Source: DASVEG01 sp036380695 (lineage in GTDB: Bacteria; Actinomycetota; Acidimicrobiia; Acidimicrobiales; CADCTF01). From it: a stretch of DNA of 13,446 nt. How positions within the stretch are numbered: the stretch's first letter is position 1; each line of letters starts with the position of its first letter. The translations under genes were made by a program, and so were the position numbers. Below, in pieces: positions 1 to 6,783 of this stretch. The DNA lies in assembly GCA_036380695.1 (NCBI GenBank), contig DASVEG010000121.1:1-13446 (forward strand), written 5' to 3'. The notes under the pieces are model-generated. The model ran no database searches. It was not told where the DNA came from and was given only the letters and a program-made list of their open reading frames with translations.

Positions 1-3000
1 TGTACACCGGCGCTGGGCGCGTTCGAAGCGTCACGGGCCCGGATGGCATCACCACGACGACCACGTACGACGCTGCAGGTCGCGTCTGGAAGCTGACGAC
101 GCCACAGGGCGACACCGTCCACGAATACGACCTCGCCGGCCGCGCGACCAGGACGACGTCACCCGGCGGGCTCCTCACCCAACGCAGCTACGACGACGCC
201 GGGCGGCTCACCACCGTCACCGATCCCGCAGGCGTCGTCACCACGTACACCTACACCGACCGCGGCGAGAGGGCCTCCGAGGCCAAGACCGGCACGGGCA
301 CCATCTCCTACACCTACGACGCCGACGGCAACCTCGCCTCCGCCACGGACGCCAACAACCACACCACCACCTTCGACTACGACGACCGCAACCGGCGAAC
401 GACGCAGACCGACCCGGCAGGCGAGGTCACGACGTGGGTGTACAACGCGGCAGGCGAGCTCACGAGCCGCATCGACCCGCTGCAGCGAGCCACCACGTTC
501 ACCTACGACGCGGCCGGCAGGCCCAAGGTCACCGCCGACCCCTCCGGTCGCTCGGTCACCCGCACCTACGACCCTGCCGGGCAGCTCACTGCGCTGACGT
601 ACGGCGACTCGACGTCGACGACCTTTACGTACGACGCGGCTGGCCGCCGCGCCAGCGCCACCGACGCGTCTGGCACGACTGCCTACGCCTTCGAGCCGGG
701 CGGCCAGCTGACGAAGCTCACGCGGCCGGACGGTCGCGTCACGAGCTACACCTACGACACCGCGGGGCGGCGAACGAAGATGACGCTGCCGGACGGCTCC
801 GCGTTCGCGTACACGTACGACACCGCTGGGCGGGTCGCGTCGATCACGCCCACCGCGACGCTCGTCGACACGTTCACTGCGGACAACGGCAGCGCGCCCG
901 ACACCGCGAAGTGGACCCGCGCGGTTGCCGGAAACGCCACGGCCGCGGTGCAGGACAACCGCCTCGCCCTCACCTTGCCCAGCACCAACGGCGCCGCCGT
1001 CACCATGACCGCCGCCGGCGCGACCGCCAGCGACGGCGACGTCGTCTTCGACTACCGGTTCGGCGACACCACGGACAACGCCACGCTCCAAGCCCACCTG
1101 CGGGCCACGACCAACTCCTACTGGGTCGAGGTCGCCAACCACACCGGCGCGTTGACCCTCAAGAAGAAGGTCGGCAACACGACCACCGCGCTCGCCTCGG
1201 TCACCGCGCCGGTCGACACCGCGTGGCACCGACTCCGTTTCCGCGCCGTCGGCTCGTCGATCAAGGCTCGCGTGTGGGACGTTGGCGCGACCGAGCCGAC
1301 GACGTGGACGCTCGAGGCCACCGACACCGCGATCACCGGCGCGGGCGCCGCCAAGATCGTCTTCGCTCGCGGCAAGAGCTCGCACACCGCCTTCGTCGAC
1401 GACCTCGTGTACCAGAACCTGTCGAGCCCACCGTCGCCCGTGGTGGTGGTTGGCTACGACGCCGACAATCACGTCACAAGCGAAGCACTGCCGGACGGCC
1501 ACCGGACGTGGACGTGGACCAACGGACGGATCACGGCGCTGACGCAGACGCTCCCCGGCGCTCCGCAGACCGAGACGCTCACGTACGACACATCCGGTCG
1601 CACGAAGACGATCAGCACCGCCGGGGTCACGACCACCTACGGCTACGACGCAGCAAGTCAACTTGTGAGCGCGACCCCGTCAACCGGGTCGGCGGTCACG
1701 TACGGCTACGACAACCGCGGTCGTCGGACCACGAAGACCGTCGGCGGCATCGCCACGACGTACACGTACGACGACGCCAGCCAGCTCACCGCCGCGACGA
1801 CTGGAACGGCGCCGACGACCTACACGTACGACCTCGCCGGTCGACGACTGTCCGAATCCGGGAGCACCCCGTCCGCGACGTATGGCTACGACGCTGCCGG
1901 CCGCCTCGCCACCTACGACACCGCGGGCACGTCACAAACGCGGTCGTACGACCCCAGCAATGCGCTCGTGGCGGTCGCGAATACGGCCGCCGGGGCGACG
2001 ACACGTACGGCGATCACCTGGGACGTGGTTGGCGGTCTTCCTACGGTCGCAGCCATCGCCGGTGCGACCACGAGGTCGATTCTCCATGGGCCGTTTGGGC
2101 CGGTGATCGCTCGAAGCGGCACCGTCTCGACGGGGCTCGCGAAGGACGCCCTCGGATCCGTGATCGCCACACCGGCGTCGGCACCCGTCGCCGTTGCACC
2201 GACATACGACACGTTCGGGGTGCCGTCCACGGCGCCGTCCCCCGAGGTTCGCCTCGGGTATCGCGGCGAATTGACGTCGGCAGGCCTCGTCCACCTCAGG
2301 GCACGCAGCTACGAACCGAGCACGGCGGCGTTCACAACACCGGACGCGCTGGACGGCGTCGAAGGGCATCCGACGGCTACGACGCGGTACCACTACGCCG
2401 ACAACGACCCGATCAACCGGTCGGACCCCACGGGCCTCCAGCCGGGGCTGGCCCCGGTCGCCGAGGACCCGGTGGCGGGCGTGGGCCTGGTGGGCGCCGG
2501 GATTCAGGCAATCCAACGCGCAGACCCATGGCACGAGGCAGTCGTCGAGGATCTGATCATGCGCGCCCCGCCGTTCGAGCGTGTCCCTTCGGTGTACATC
2601 CCTGGCGGTGGCCTTGGCCGTTCCGGACGCGGCTACGCGGACGTCGTCGACATCCTGACCCGCGAGATTTGGGAGGTGAAGCCGTTCACGACGTACGGCA
2701 AGCGCACCGGGCGGCCACAGCTGGCGCAGTACATCGCTGCGTACGGCGGCATTCCCGGCCGGCGGTACCCGCCGTCGACCGTTATGGGCCACGACCGCCG
2801 TACGATCCTCATCACGTTCTCGGGTCGCGCGGCGGCGACCGTCGGGGGGGCGCTGCCGATCGATAACGGCCTCCGCTACTACCTGCCTCAAAACGCGTTG
2901 CGCATCCAAAACGTGCTGAATGAAGTCCTCGATCTCGTACCTGCTGGCGAGCGTCGTGACATCCAGCTCCTGGCGAGGGAGGCCAGCGCCAATCCCGGGC

Positions 3001-3143
3001 CGGGCATGTCGTGGGAGTTCTCACCAGAGGTCTTCCTGGGCACTGCTGCGGTCGGTACTGCGGTCGTCCTTGCCCCCGCTGCCGCCGCGGCCGCCGGTGC
3101 TATCGCCGGAGGAATCGCTGTGACGACGGTCGTGGCCACCTGA
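1..3143 (+). CDS. RHS/YD-repeat polymorphic toxin, 5' truncated, with C-terminal nuclease-like domain
   Basis: The frame is open from base 3, so the true start lies upstream; about 1046 codons are visible. Residues here count from the codon at base 3. About 13 YD repeats (YDxxGR type) run to residue ~285. A beta-sandwich insert follows (~287-473), then 8-9 more YD repeats. The RHS core (~749-811) has LGYRGE, HLRARSYEP and NDPIN, and closes with SDPTG, the usual boundary before a variable toxin. In known RHS proteins the repeats form a hollow shell that holds the C-terminal toxin. Here that tip (812-1046) has a D...ExK...QxxxY pattern typical of PD-(D/E)XK nucleases (see its own entry). It ends in TGA 31 bp before a likely immunity gene. 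The family call is firm. The nuclease assignment is a motif-based inference, and the delivery route cannot be judged because the N terminus is missing. Confidence 0.93.
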   Translation, partial: YTGAGRVRSVTGPDGITTTTTYDAAGRVWKLTTPQGDTVHEYDLAGRATRTTSPGGLLTQRSYDDAGRLTTVTDPAGVVTTYTYTDRGERASEAKTGTGTISYTYDADGNLASATDANNHTTTFDYDDRNRRTTQTDPAGEVTTWVYNAAGELTSRIDPLQRATTFTYDAAGRPKVTADPSGRSVTRTYDPAGQLTALTYGDSTSTTFTYDAAGRRASATDASGTTAYAFEPGGQLTKLTRPDGRVTSYTYDTAGRRTKMTLPDGSAFAYTYDTAGRVASITPTATLVDTFTADNGSAPDTAKWTRAVAGNATAAVQDNRLALTLPSTNGAAVTMTAAGATASDGDVVFDYRFGDTTDNATLQAHLRATTNSYWVEVANHTGALTLKKKVGNTTTALASVTAPVDTAWHRLRFRAVGSSIKARVWDVGATEPTTWTLEATDTAITGAGAAKIVFARGKSSHTAFVDDLVYQNLSSPPSPVVVVGYDADNHVTSEALPDGHRTWTWTNGRITALTQTLPGAPQTETLTYDTSGRTKTISTAGVTTTYGYDAASQLVSATPSTGSAVTYGYDNRGRRTTKTVGGIATTYTYDDASQLTAATTGTAPTTYTYDLAGRRLSESGSTPSATYGYDAAGRLATYDTAGTSQTRSYDPSNALVAVANTAAGATTRTAITWDVVGGLPTVAAIAGATTRSILHGPFGPVIARSGTVSTGLAKDALGSVIATPASAPVAVAPTYDTFGVPSTAPSPEVRLGYRGELTSAGLVHLRARSYEPSTAAFTTPDALDGVEGHPTATTRYHYADNDPINRSDPTGLQPGLAPVAEDPVAGVGLVGAGIQAIQRADPWHEAVVEDLIMRAPPFERVPSVYIPGGGLGRSGRGYADVVDILTREIWEVKPFTTYGKRTGRPQLAQYIAAYGGIPGRRYPPSTVMGHDRRTILITFSGRAAATVGGALPIDNGLRYYLPQNALRIQNVLNEVLDLVPAGERRDIQLLAREASANPGPGMSWEFSPEVFLGTAAVGTAVVLAPAAAAAAGAIAGGIAVTTVVAT
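861..1421 (+). other. Lectin/LamG-like beta-sandwich domain inserted in the RHS shell
   Basis: About 187 residues without YD repeats interrupt the repeat array. The segment opens with DTFTADNG...DTAKWT and continues with alternating beta-strand patterns such as VVFDYRFGD, SYWVEVAN, LTLKKKV and HRLRFRAVGSSIKARVW, closing with AFVDDLVYQNL. The opening DTFT...W and the closing VDDL are common in concanavalin A-like lectin/glucanase (LamG, DUF1080-type) domains. YD repeats resume at once after it. It may bind carbohydrate on a target or anchor the shell. The fold call rests on strand pattern only, and no ligand-binding residues can be named. Confidence 0.6.
2436..3143 (+). other. C-terminal toxin region: PD-(D/E)XK-like nuclease plus hydrophobic tail
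   Basis: This is the region after the SDPTG boundary, about 235 residues. The centre reads GYADVVD, then IWEVKP eight residues further on, then RPQLAQYIAAYGG. This matches the metal-binding D...E-x-K core and the downstream QxxxY helix of restriction-endonuclease-fold toxins (Tox-REase families). Putative key residues are D880, E891 and K893, with Q906 and Y910, counted from the codon at base 3. A linker rich in G and P precedes it. The last ~40 residues (from EVFLGTAAVG) are an Ala/Gly/Val-rich hydrophobic stretch that could be one or two membrane segments. Alternatives are a different toxin fold or an inactive relative. Confidence 0.62.
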
Positions 3144-3174
3144 CCAGGCCATCCGCTGTGCGAAGGTCCAACCC

Positions 3175-4443
3175 GTGAGTGACTCATCGCATCCTGACGA
3201 AATGTCGTTCGGCATGGTCGTCGACTCGTTTGCCCCGGCGCCGGAGTTCCGCAAAGCAGCTGCCAAGTGGCTGATCCGCACAACCGGTGCGGTCTCGGGA
3301 CCGCTTCTCGATCTCGCGCGCCGCGACGGGCGGACCACGCGGGCCGAGGTCGTCCGCTACAAGGGCATCCGCCCGACGGCCGCGGCGCTCTCGCCAAAGG
3401 CGCTCCGCGCCGCGGTCGATCGCCTCGTGGACGGCCGAGCCGACAGCGTCGAAGTGGAGCTCCAGCTCGGCGCGGGCGTCGAGCACGCCGGTGCGATCGG
3501 TGCGCACGTCGCACGAGACGAGAGATTCCCGCACTCGTTAGGAATCTCCGTGAGCCGTGGTGCCGTTGGGATGCCGACGCCACCGTGGTACCAGTCCGCG
3601 CTGGTCGACGCGATGGTCGGCGGCGCCCTCATGGCGGACGGCGTCACTGGGGCGATCGACCTCGACTGGGTCGCGTTCGCGTACGAGTACGTGCTCGGTC
3701 GCGCGCTCGACGTGTCCAACTGCTCACGGCGACGGACCCGCGTCCGCGGCTACTACTGGGGTCTGTTGCTGTCGGAAGGTCACCTCGGTCGCCTCGGCGG
3801 TCGCGACGTCGTGCTGCGAGACGCGCCGTGCATCGAGCGGCGCGACCTCACCGCCGAGGCCGGGAGAGAGCTGGTGTACCTACAGCTCACCAGCTCGATC
3901 GACGACATTCCCGACGAGGCGACCTTGGCGTTGCGCGACTTCCTTCGGCCGGTTCTCGCGGGCGGCCAACCCGGTCGCGGTGTCCCGGGAATGGCCACGT
4001 GGCCCTACCGCGTGTTCGAGCGGGAGCCGATCGGCGACCCCGACGGAGACCTCGGGCCGATGGCGCACGATCAACCTCCGTTGGTCATGGCATTCGCGCC
4101 GGCGGAGTTCGACGCGAGCGTCTCATTCGACGACTGGCCCGACCTGGCCATGACGCTGGTGCTCGCGCAACCCGCCGCCGAGGTGCAGGCGGGAGTCGAC
4201 GCGGTCGTAGGTGCCTGGACCACGATCGGGATGAGCGGAGGCTTCGGGGGCGGGCCAATCCACTACGTCGACGCGGTCGTGCGCGACGAGGACGACGCCG
4301 GCAACCCCGTCCTCGCCTGGCACGTCGACATGGGGAGCGCCGACGCCGCCGCGGTCGACGTTTTGGTCTCCGCGATTCGCGGTTGGGCTGGTACGAATGG
4401 GGTCGCGATCAGACGATTCGTCATCGGGAGCGCGCCGCCGTAG
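3175..4443 (+). CDS. Hypothetical protein, candidate immunity protein for the RHS toxin
   Basis: A 422-aa ORF with GTG start, 31 bp after the toxin stop on the same strand. GAAGG at 3162-3166 sits 8 nt before the GTG and supports this start. I do not recognise the family firmly. There is no signal peptide or membrane segment, so it should be cytosolic, as expected for protection against an internal nuclease. It looks two-part: an N-terminal half to ~residue 280 with GYYWGLLLSEGHLGRLGG and ELVYLQLTSSIDDIPDE followed by ALRDFLRPVL, and an acidic C-terminal half from ~300 with WPDLAMTLVLAQ and GGFGGGPIHYVDAVV. The GHLxxLGG segment faintly recalls type VI immunity proteins of the DUF3396 kind, which is only an impression. 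Position is the main evidence. At 422 aa it is large for an immunity protein, so a second effector-linked role is possible. Confidence 0.72.
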   Translation: MSDSSHPDEMSFGMVVDSFAPAPEFRKAAAKWLIRTTGAVSGPLLDLARRDGRTTRAEVVRYKGIRPTAAALSPKALRAAVDRLVDGRADSVEVELQLGAGVEHAGAIGAHVARDERFPHSLGISVSRGAVGMPTPPWYQSALVDAMVGGALMADGVTGAIDLDWVAFAYEYVLGRALDVSNCSRRRTRVRGYYWGLLLSEGHLGRLGGRDVVLRDAPCIERRDLTAEAGRELVYLQLTSSIDDIPDEATLALRDFLRPVLAGGQPGRGVPGMATWPYRVFEREPIGDPDGDLGPMAHDQPPLVMAFAPAEFDASVSFDDWPDLAMTLVLAQPAAEVQAGVDAVVGAWTTIGMSGGFGGGPIHYVDAVVRDEDDAGNPVLAWHVDMGSADAAAVDVLVSAIRGWAGTNGVAIRRFVIGSAPP

Positions 4444-4604
4444 CGCGGAACGGGCGATGCCGGGGCGCCCACTCAAGGGAACGGCCTGAGGGGCGACCTG
4501 CGTGGCGACACCAGCCCCGCCGAGCGTTGCGAGACATGCGATCCGGACCTCATCGCCCCGGTGTCGGTTGGCCGATTGTGCAATGTCGCCCCGTTCCGGA
4601 GCTA

Positions 4605-4638
4605 CAGAGTGCGCCTTCCACGGGAGGCGCGGACTCTG
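4605..4638. terminator. Strong stem-loop between convergent genes, possible bidirectional terminator
   Basis: CAGAGTGCGCCT (4605-4616) pairs with AGGCGC (4625-4630) and ACTCTG (4633-4638), leaving a 2-nt GG bulge and an 8-nt loop. It lies between the end of the candidate immunity gene and the end of the minus-strand pseudogene, where a shared terminator would be placed. No T tract follows on either strand, so intrinsic termination is uncertain. Confidence 0.4.
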
Positions 4639-4662
4639 CGAGAGTCGCGTTGCGCGCGATCG

Positions 4663-5098
4663 TTAACGCGAGATGCCTGCGCGTCGCAGCACGTCAGCGC
4701 TCACACCTCCTCGAGGCCGACGGGTCGCTGCGCCGTGCTTCCACAGCGTGAGTTGCACCGTCCTGTCAGTAACGCCGAAGCGGTCACCGACGCGGGCGAG
4801 TGACCAGCCGGATCGGTAGAGCTCGATGGCACGAGGAACCTGGTCGGCCGGGATCCCGCGTTGGCGCAGCACACCAGCAATCTGGCAGCACACCAGCAAT
4901 CTGAACGTGTCCATGGATCGTTCGGTGGTGGACGCCGTACTTGGCGCTGAACTGCTTGAGGGGTCGCACCGGCGGCGTAGTCGGCCTTGACGACTCCAGT
5001 TCTGCCGGCGTGAGCCACGTCTGCCTTTGGCGGACGGTCGCCCTGCGCCGGGAACGTCGTCGGTCTGTCGGGACGTTTCGTACGCGATCGAGGAACAT
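4663..5098 (-). pseudogene. Broken helix-turn-helix protein (recombinase-tail/transposase-type DNA-binding domain)
   Basis: Read on the minus strand from an ATG at 5098 (MFLDRVRN), the homologous pieces sit in different frames. WLTPAELE is followed, one frame over, by VVKADYAAGATP, then back in the first frame by LKQFSAKYGVHHRTIHGHVQIAGVL. After a 19-bp tandem duplication the remainder, beginning RQRGIPADQVPRAIELYRSG and continuing WSLARVGDRFGVTDRTVQ, is in a third register and runs to TAA at 4663. Joined, these give two consecutive HTH units of the kind seen in small actinobacterial HTH proteins and at the end of serine recombinases. Three frame breaks make a functional product very unlikely. 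The motifs are clear; the exact parent family and the original start are not. Confidence 0.72.
4866..4903. repeat. 19-bp perfect tandem duplication causing a frameshift
   Basis: The unit GCAGCACACCAGCAATCTG occurs twice, at 4866-4884 and 4885-4903. Nineteen is not a multiple of three, so the copy shifts the minus-strand HTH reading frame. Removing one copy restores the join QIAGVL-RQRGIPADQ, which reads as continuous HTH-family protein. Confidence 0.95.
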
Positions 5099-5544
5099 CG
5101 ACGGTAGGTGGGAGCAGCGTCCCAGGACCTCCACCTTGGGTCGCTCGAACCCCTGCTATCCGCTACGTCGTTCGTGGGTCGGCACCCAAACCGAGCACCC
5201 CGGCTTGGACCGCCGTGAGGTTCGAAAGCTGTTCTGCGAGGACTGCCAAAGGTGTCATTGTCCGAACACCGCCACCGCCGGACCCGTCAGGGCCAGCGTG
5301 GAAGCGGCGGCGCCCGGCCGATGATTGGCGCGACGCGTGGCCGCAGCGCGGCGGGCACTGCTCGTCATGCTGCTCGCTGGTGGCGTCGACGGCTTGGGTG
5401 CGCGTCGGACGCGCGCTGCAGCCGGTACAGGAGATGCGCCGCAAGGTGGGGTGGATGGCTTGGCGGTGCCGCTCGCCATGCGGCTACTGCCGGAAGCCCA
5501 CAGGCGTCGGTGACCCGCGCACCGCACCCATGAGCGTGCTCAGG
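5099..5544. other. About 450 bp with no recognisable gene
   Basis: Every frame was read. Several open frames of 60-110 codons exist on both strands, but their translations are low-complexity and rich in Arg, Pro and Ala as expected of chance frames in GC-rich DNA, and they have no convincing ribosome site or motif. A short minus-strand stretch beginning MTPLAVLAEQL (just upstream of 5163) looks protein-like for about 30 residues but could not be assigned. With the adjoining HTH pseudogene the interval looks like decayed accessory DNA. Confidence 0.5.
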
Positions 5545-5979
5545 CTATGAGTTCGGCGCGCCCTCTTGACCGAACTCTGCGAGGACACCGATCTGGGTCA
5601 TGAGAGCGACGCGGTCCTCCAGGGTGTGGTGCTTCACGAGTCGCCCGTCGCGGAGATGGAACATCGTGAGCCCGTCCATCTCGACAGAACGCCCCGTCGG
5701 CGGGATGCCGAAGAGTGTGCCGGTGTGCGTGCCGGAGCTGTGCCAACTGGCTGCAACGGCATCGCCTTCCTCGATCATCTCGCGCACCTTCACGACGAGG
5801 TCGGGAAGGCCGGCCCGGATGAACATGATCTCCTGTCGCCAGCCATCCGGACCAGGCGCGAACCCCGCTCCCTCGTGCGGCGGGCTCGCGTCGGGCGCGA
5901 CGACCTCGTGCACGACGTCGAGTTCCCCGCTCCATGCCTCCTCGAGCAGTCGGCGTGCGGCGGTCTTGTTCGGCGTCAT
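5545..5979 (-). CDS. SnoaL-like (NTF2-fold) ester cyclase family protein
   Basis: A 144-aa protein. The ATG at 5979 is chosen over the in-frame GTG at 5991 because GGAGG lies about 5 nt upstream of the ATG, inside the longer version. Family hallmarks are IRAGLPDLVVKVREMIEEGD (~54-73), the GTHTGTLFGIPPTGRSVEM segment, and MFHLRDGRLVKHHTLED leading to ALMTQIGV near the end. This matches SnoaL-like polyketide-cyclase/ester-cyclase proteins of ~130-150 aa, small alpha+beta barrels that bind hydrophobic ligands. Most genomic members have no known substrate, and none can be assigned here. It is divergently transcribed from a TetR regulator that probably controls it through the shared intergene. Confidence 0.85.
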   Translation of the reverse strand: MTPNKTAARRLLEEAWSGELDVVHEVVAPDASPPHEGAGFAPGPDGWRQEIMFIRAGLPDLVVKVREMIEEGDAVAASWHSSGTHTGTLFGIPPTGRSVEMDGLTMFHLRDGRLVKHHTLEDRVALMTQIGVLAEFGQEGAPNS

Positions 5980-5998
5980 TCGTTCCTCCACCGTTCGT

Positions 5999-6059
5999 GA
6001 GACGCATGTCTCGATAACGAGATGTGAGTATCATATGCGAGATGGGAGTCTCACCTCAA
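5999..6059. promoter_or_regulatory. Divergent promoter/operator region between SnoaL-like gene and tetR
   Basis: The minus-strand promoter for the SnoaL-like gene reads TTGAGG (6059-6054), an 18-bp spacer, then TATGAT (6035-6030). A plus-strand -10, TATCAT (6029-6034), overlaps it and would start transcription at about the tetR ATG (6042), giving a leaderless mRNA. The region holds two overlapping inverted repeats, GAGAC-gcat-GTCTC (5999-6012) and TCTCG-ataa-CGAGA (6009-6022). It also holds a direct repeat, CGAGATGTGAGTATC (6018-6032) and CGAGATGGGAGTCTC (6038-6052), spaced exactly 20 bp. These are likely TetR binding sites, by inference. No recognisable plus-strand -35 was found. Confidence 0.62.
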
Positions 6060-6650
6060 GAGAAAGGTCGGGCGGCGCAGCGAGCGTGGACGCGCGGGCG
6101 CATCATCGAGGCCGCGAACGAACTGATGGCTGCCGGTGACACCCCCTCGGTGAGCGATGCCGCGACGGTCGCCGGGGTGTCGCGGGCGACGGCCTACCGC
6201 TACTTCCCGACCCAAGGCGACTTGCTCATCGCCGCAGTCGCGCAGGCGATGGGTGAGGTGGGGGACGCGGTGCCGACCGAGCCCGGCGACGATGCGGCCG
6301 AGGCGCTGGCGGCGACTGCTCGGTGGTTGATCCGAAGCACAGTCCGCAACGAGCACCAGCTGCGTGCGCTGTATGCCCATCTGCTGGACGCGTGGTTGCG
6401 CGAGCGTCGAGGCGAGCAGGCGGAGCGCTTGCCGAGAGGCGCGAGGATCCCGCACATCGAACGAGCGCTCACGCCGCTCCGAGCACAGCTGGGTGAGCGC
6501 GAGTTCCGGCGGCTGGCCGCCGTCGTGTCGGTACTCATCGGCATCGAGGGCTGGATGGCGTTGCACGACATGTGGGGGATGGACGCCGCAGAGGCCGAGG
6601 AGACTCTGTTGTGGGCAATGCAAACGCTGCTCGACGGCGTCTCGAGGTGA
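6042..6650 (+). CDS. TetR/AcrR family transcriptional regulator
   Basis: A 202-aa protein from the ATG at 6042. A GTG at 6024 would add six residues but lies upstream of the probable -10 box. The N-terminal TetR helix-turn-helix (~15-65) has RGRIIEAANELMAAGD, then VSDAATVAGVSRATAYRYFP with recognition helix SRATAYRYF. The remainder is an all-helical ligand-binding/dimerisation domain with WLIRSTVRNEHQLRALYAHLLDAW and IGIEGWMALHDMWGMD. The length is normal for the family. TetR proteins are usually ligand-released repressors. The divergent SnoaL-like gene and the repeat-rich intergene suggest control of that gene and of itself. The ligand is unknown. Confidence 0.93.
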   Translation: MGVSPQEKGRAAQRAWTRGRIIEAANELMAAGDTPSVSDAATVAGVSRATAYRYFPTQGDLLIAAVAQAMGEVGDAVPTEPGDDAAEALAATARWLIRSTVRNEHQLRALYAHLLDAWLRERRGEQAERLPRGARIPHIERALTPLRAQLGEREFRRLAAVVSVLIGIEGWMALHDMWGMDAAEAEETLLWAMQTLLDGVSR

Positions 6651-6710
6651 AGCATCTACCGACTGACCCTGGACGCGGCTACTGCCGGCGGTGCTGGCCA
6701 CGCGGTTCAA

Positions 6711-6726
6711 GAGGACGACTGTCCTC
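6711..6726. terminator. Short stem-loop between convergent tetR and L,D-transpeptidase genes
   Basis: GAGGAC-gact-GTCCTC is a perfect 6-bp stem with a 4-nt loop, about 60 bp after the tetR stop and 57 bp beyond the end of the minus-strand transpeptidase gene. Placement fits a shared terminator, but there is no T tract. Confidence 0.3.
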
Positions 6727-6783
6727 AGAAGATGCGCACGACGCCAGCCGGCGCCGTGTCGCATCAGACCCCCGGTCGAGCGA

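Noticed and set aside
159..1661. 500-codon minus-strand open frame antisense to the RHS gene
   Set aside because: Arg/Gly/Val-rich translation with no motif. It arises from the third-position GC bias of the RHS codons on the other strand, which have clear YD repeats.
3267..4751. 494-codon plus-strand open frame overlapping the candidate immunity gene
   Set aside because: Composition is almost wholly Arg, Ala, Gly and Pro, with no ribosome site. The other frame has normal composition and a well-placed start.
5138..5152. GGGTTCGAGCGACCC on the minus strand, resembling a tRNA T arm
   Set aside because: The loop and stem do not fit a 5-bp/7-nt T arm, and no acceptor, D or anticodon arms could be found nearby.
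5325..5513. 62-codon plus-strand ORF with GGVDGLG/GGVDGLA and a signal-like start
   Set aside because: TTG start without ribosome site, Arg-rich ends and no homologous pattern; best treated as chance.
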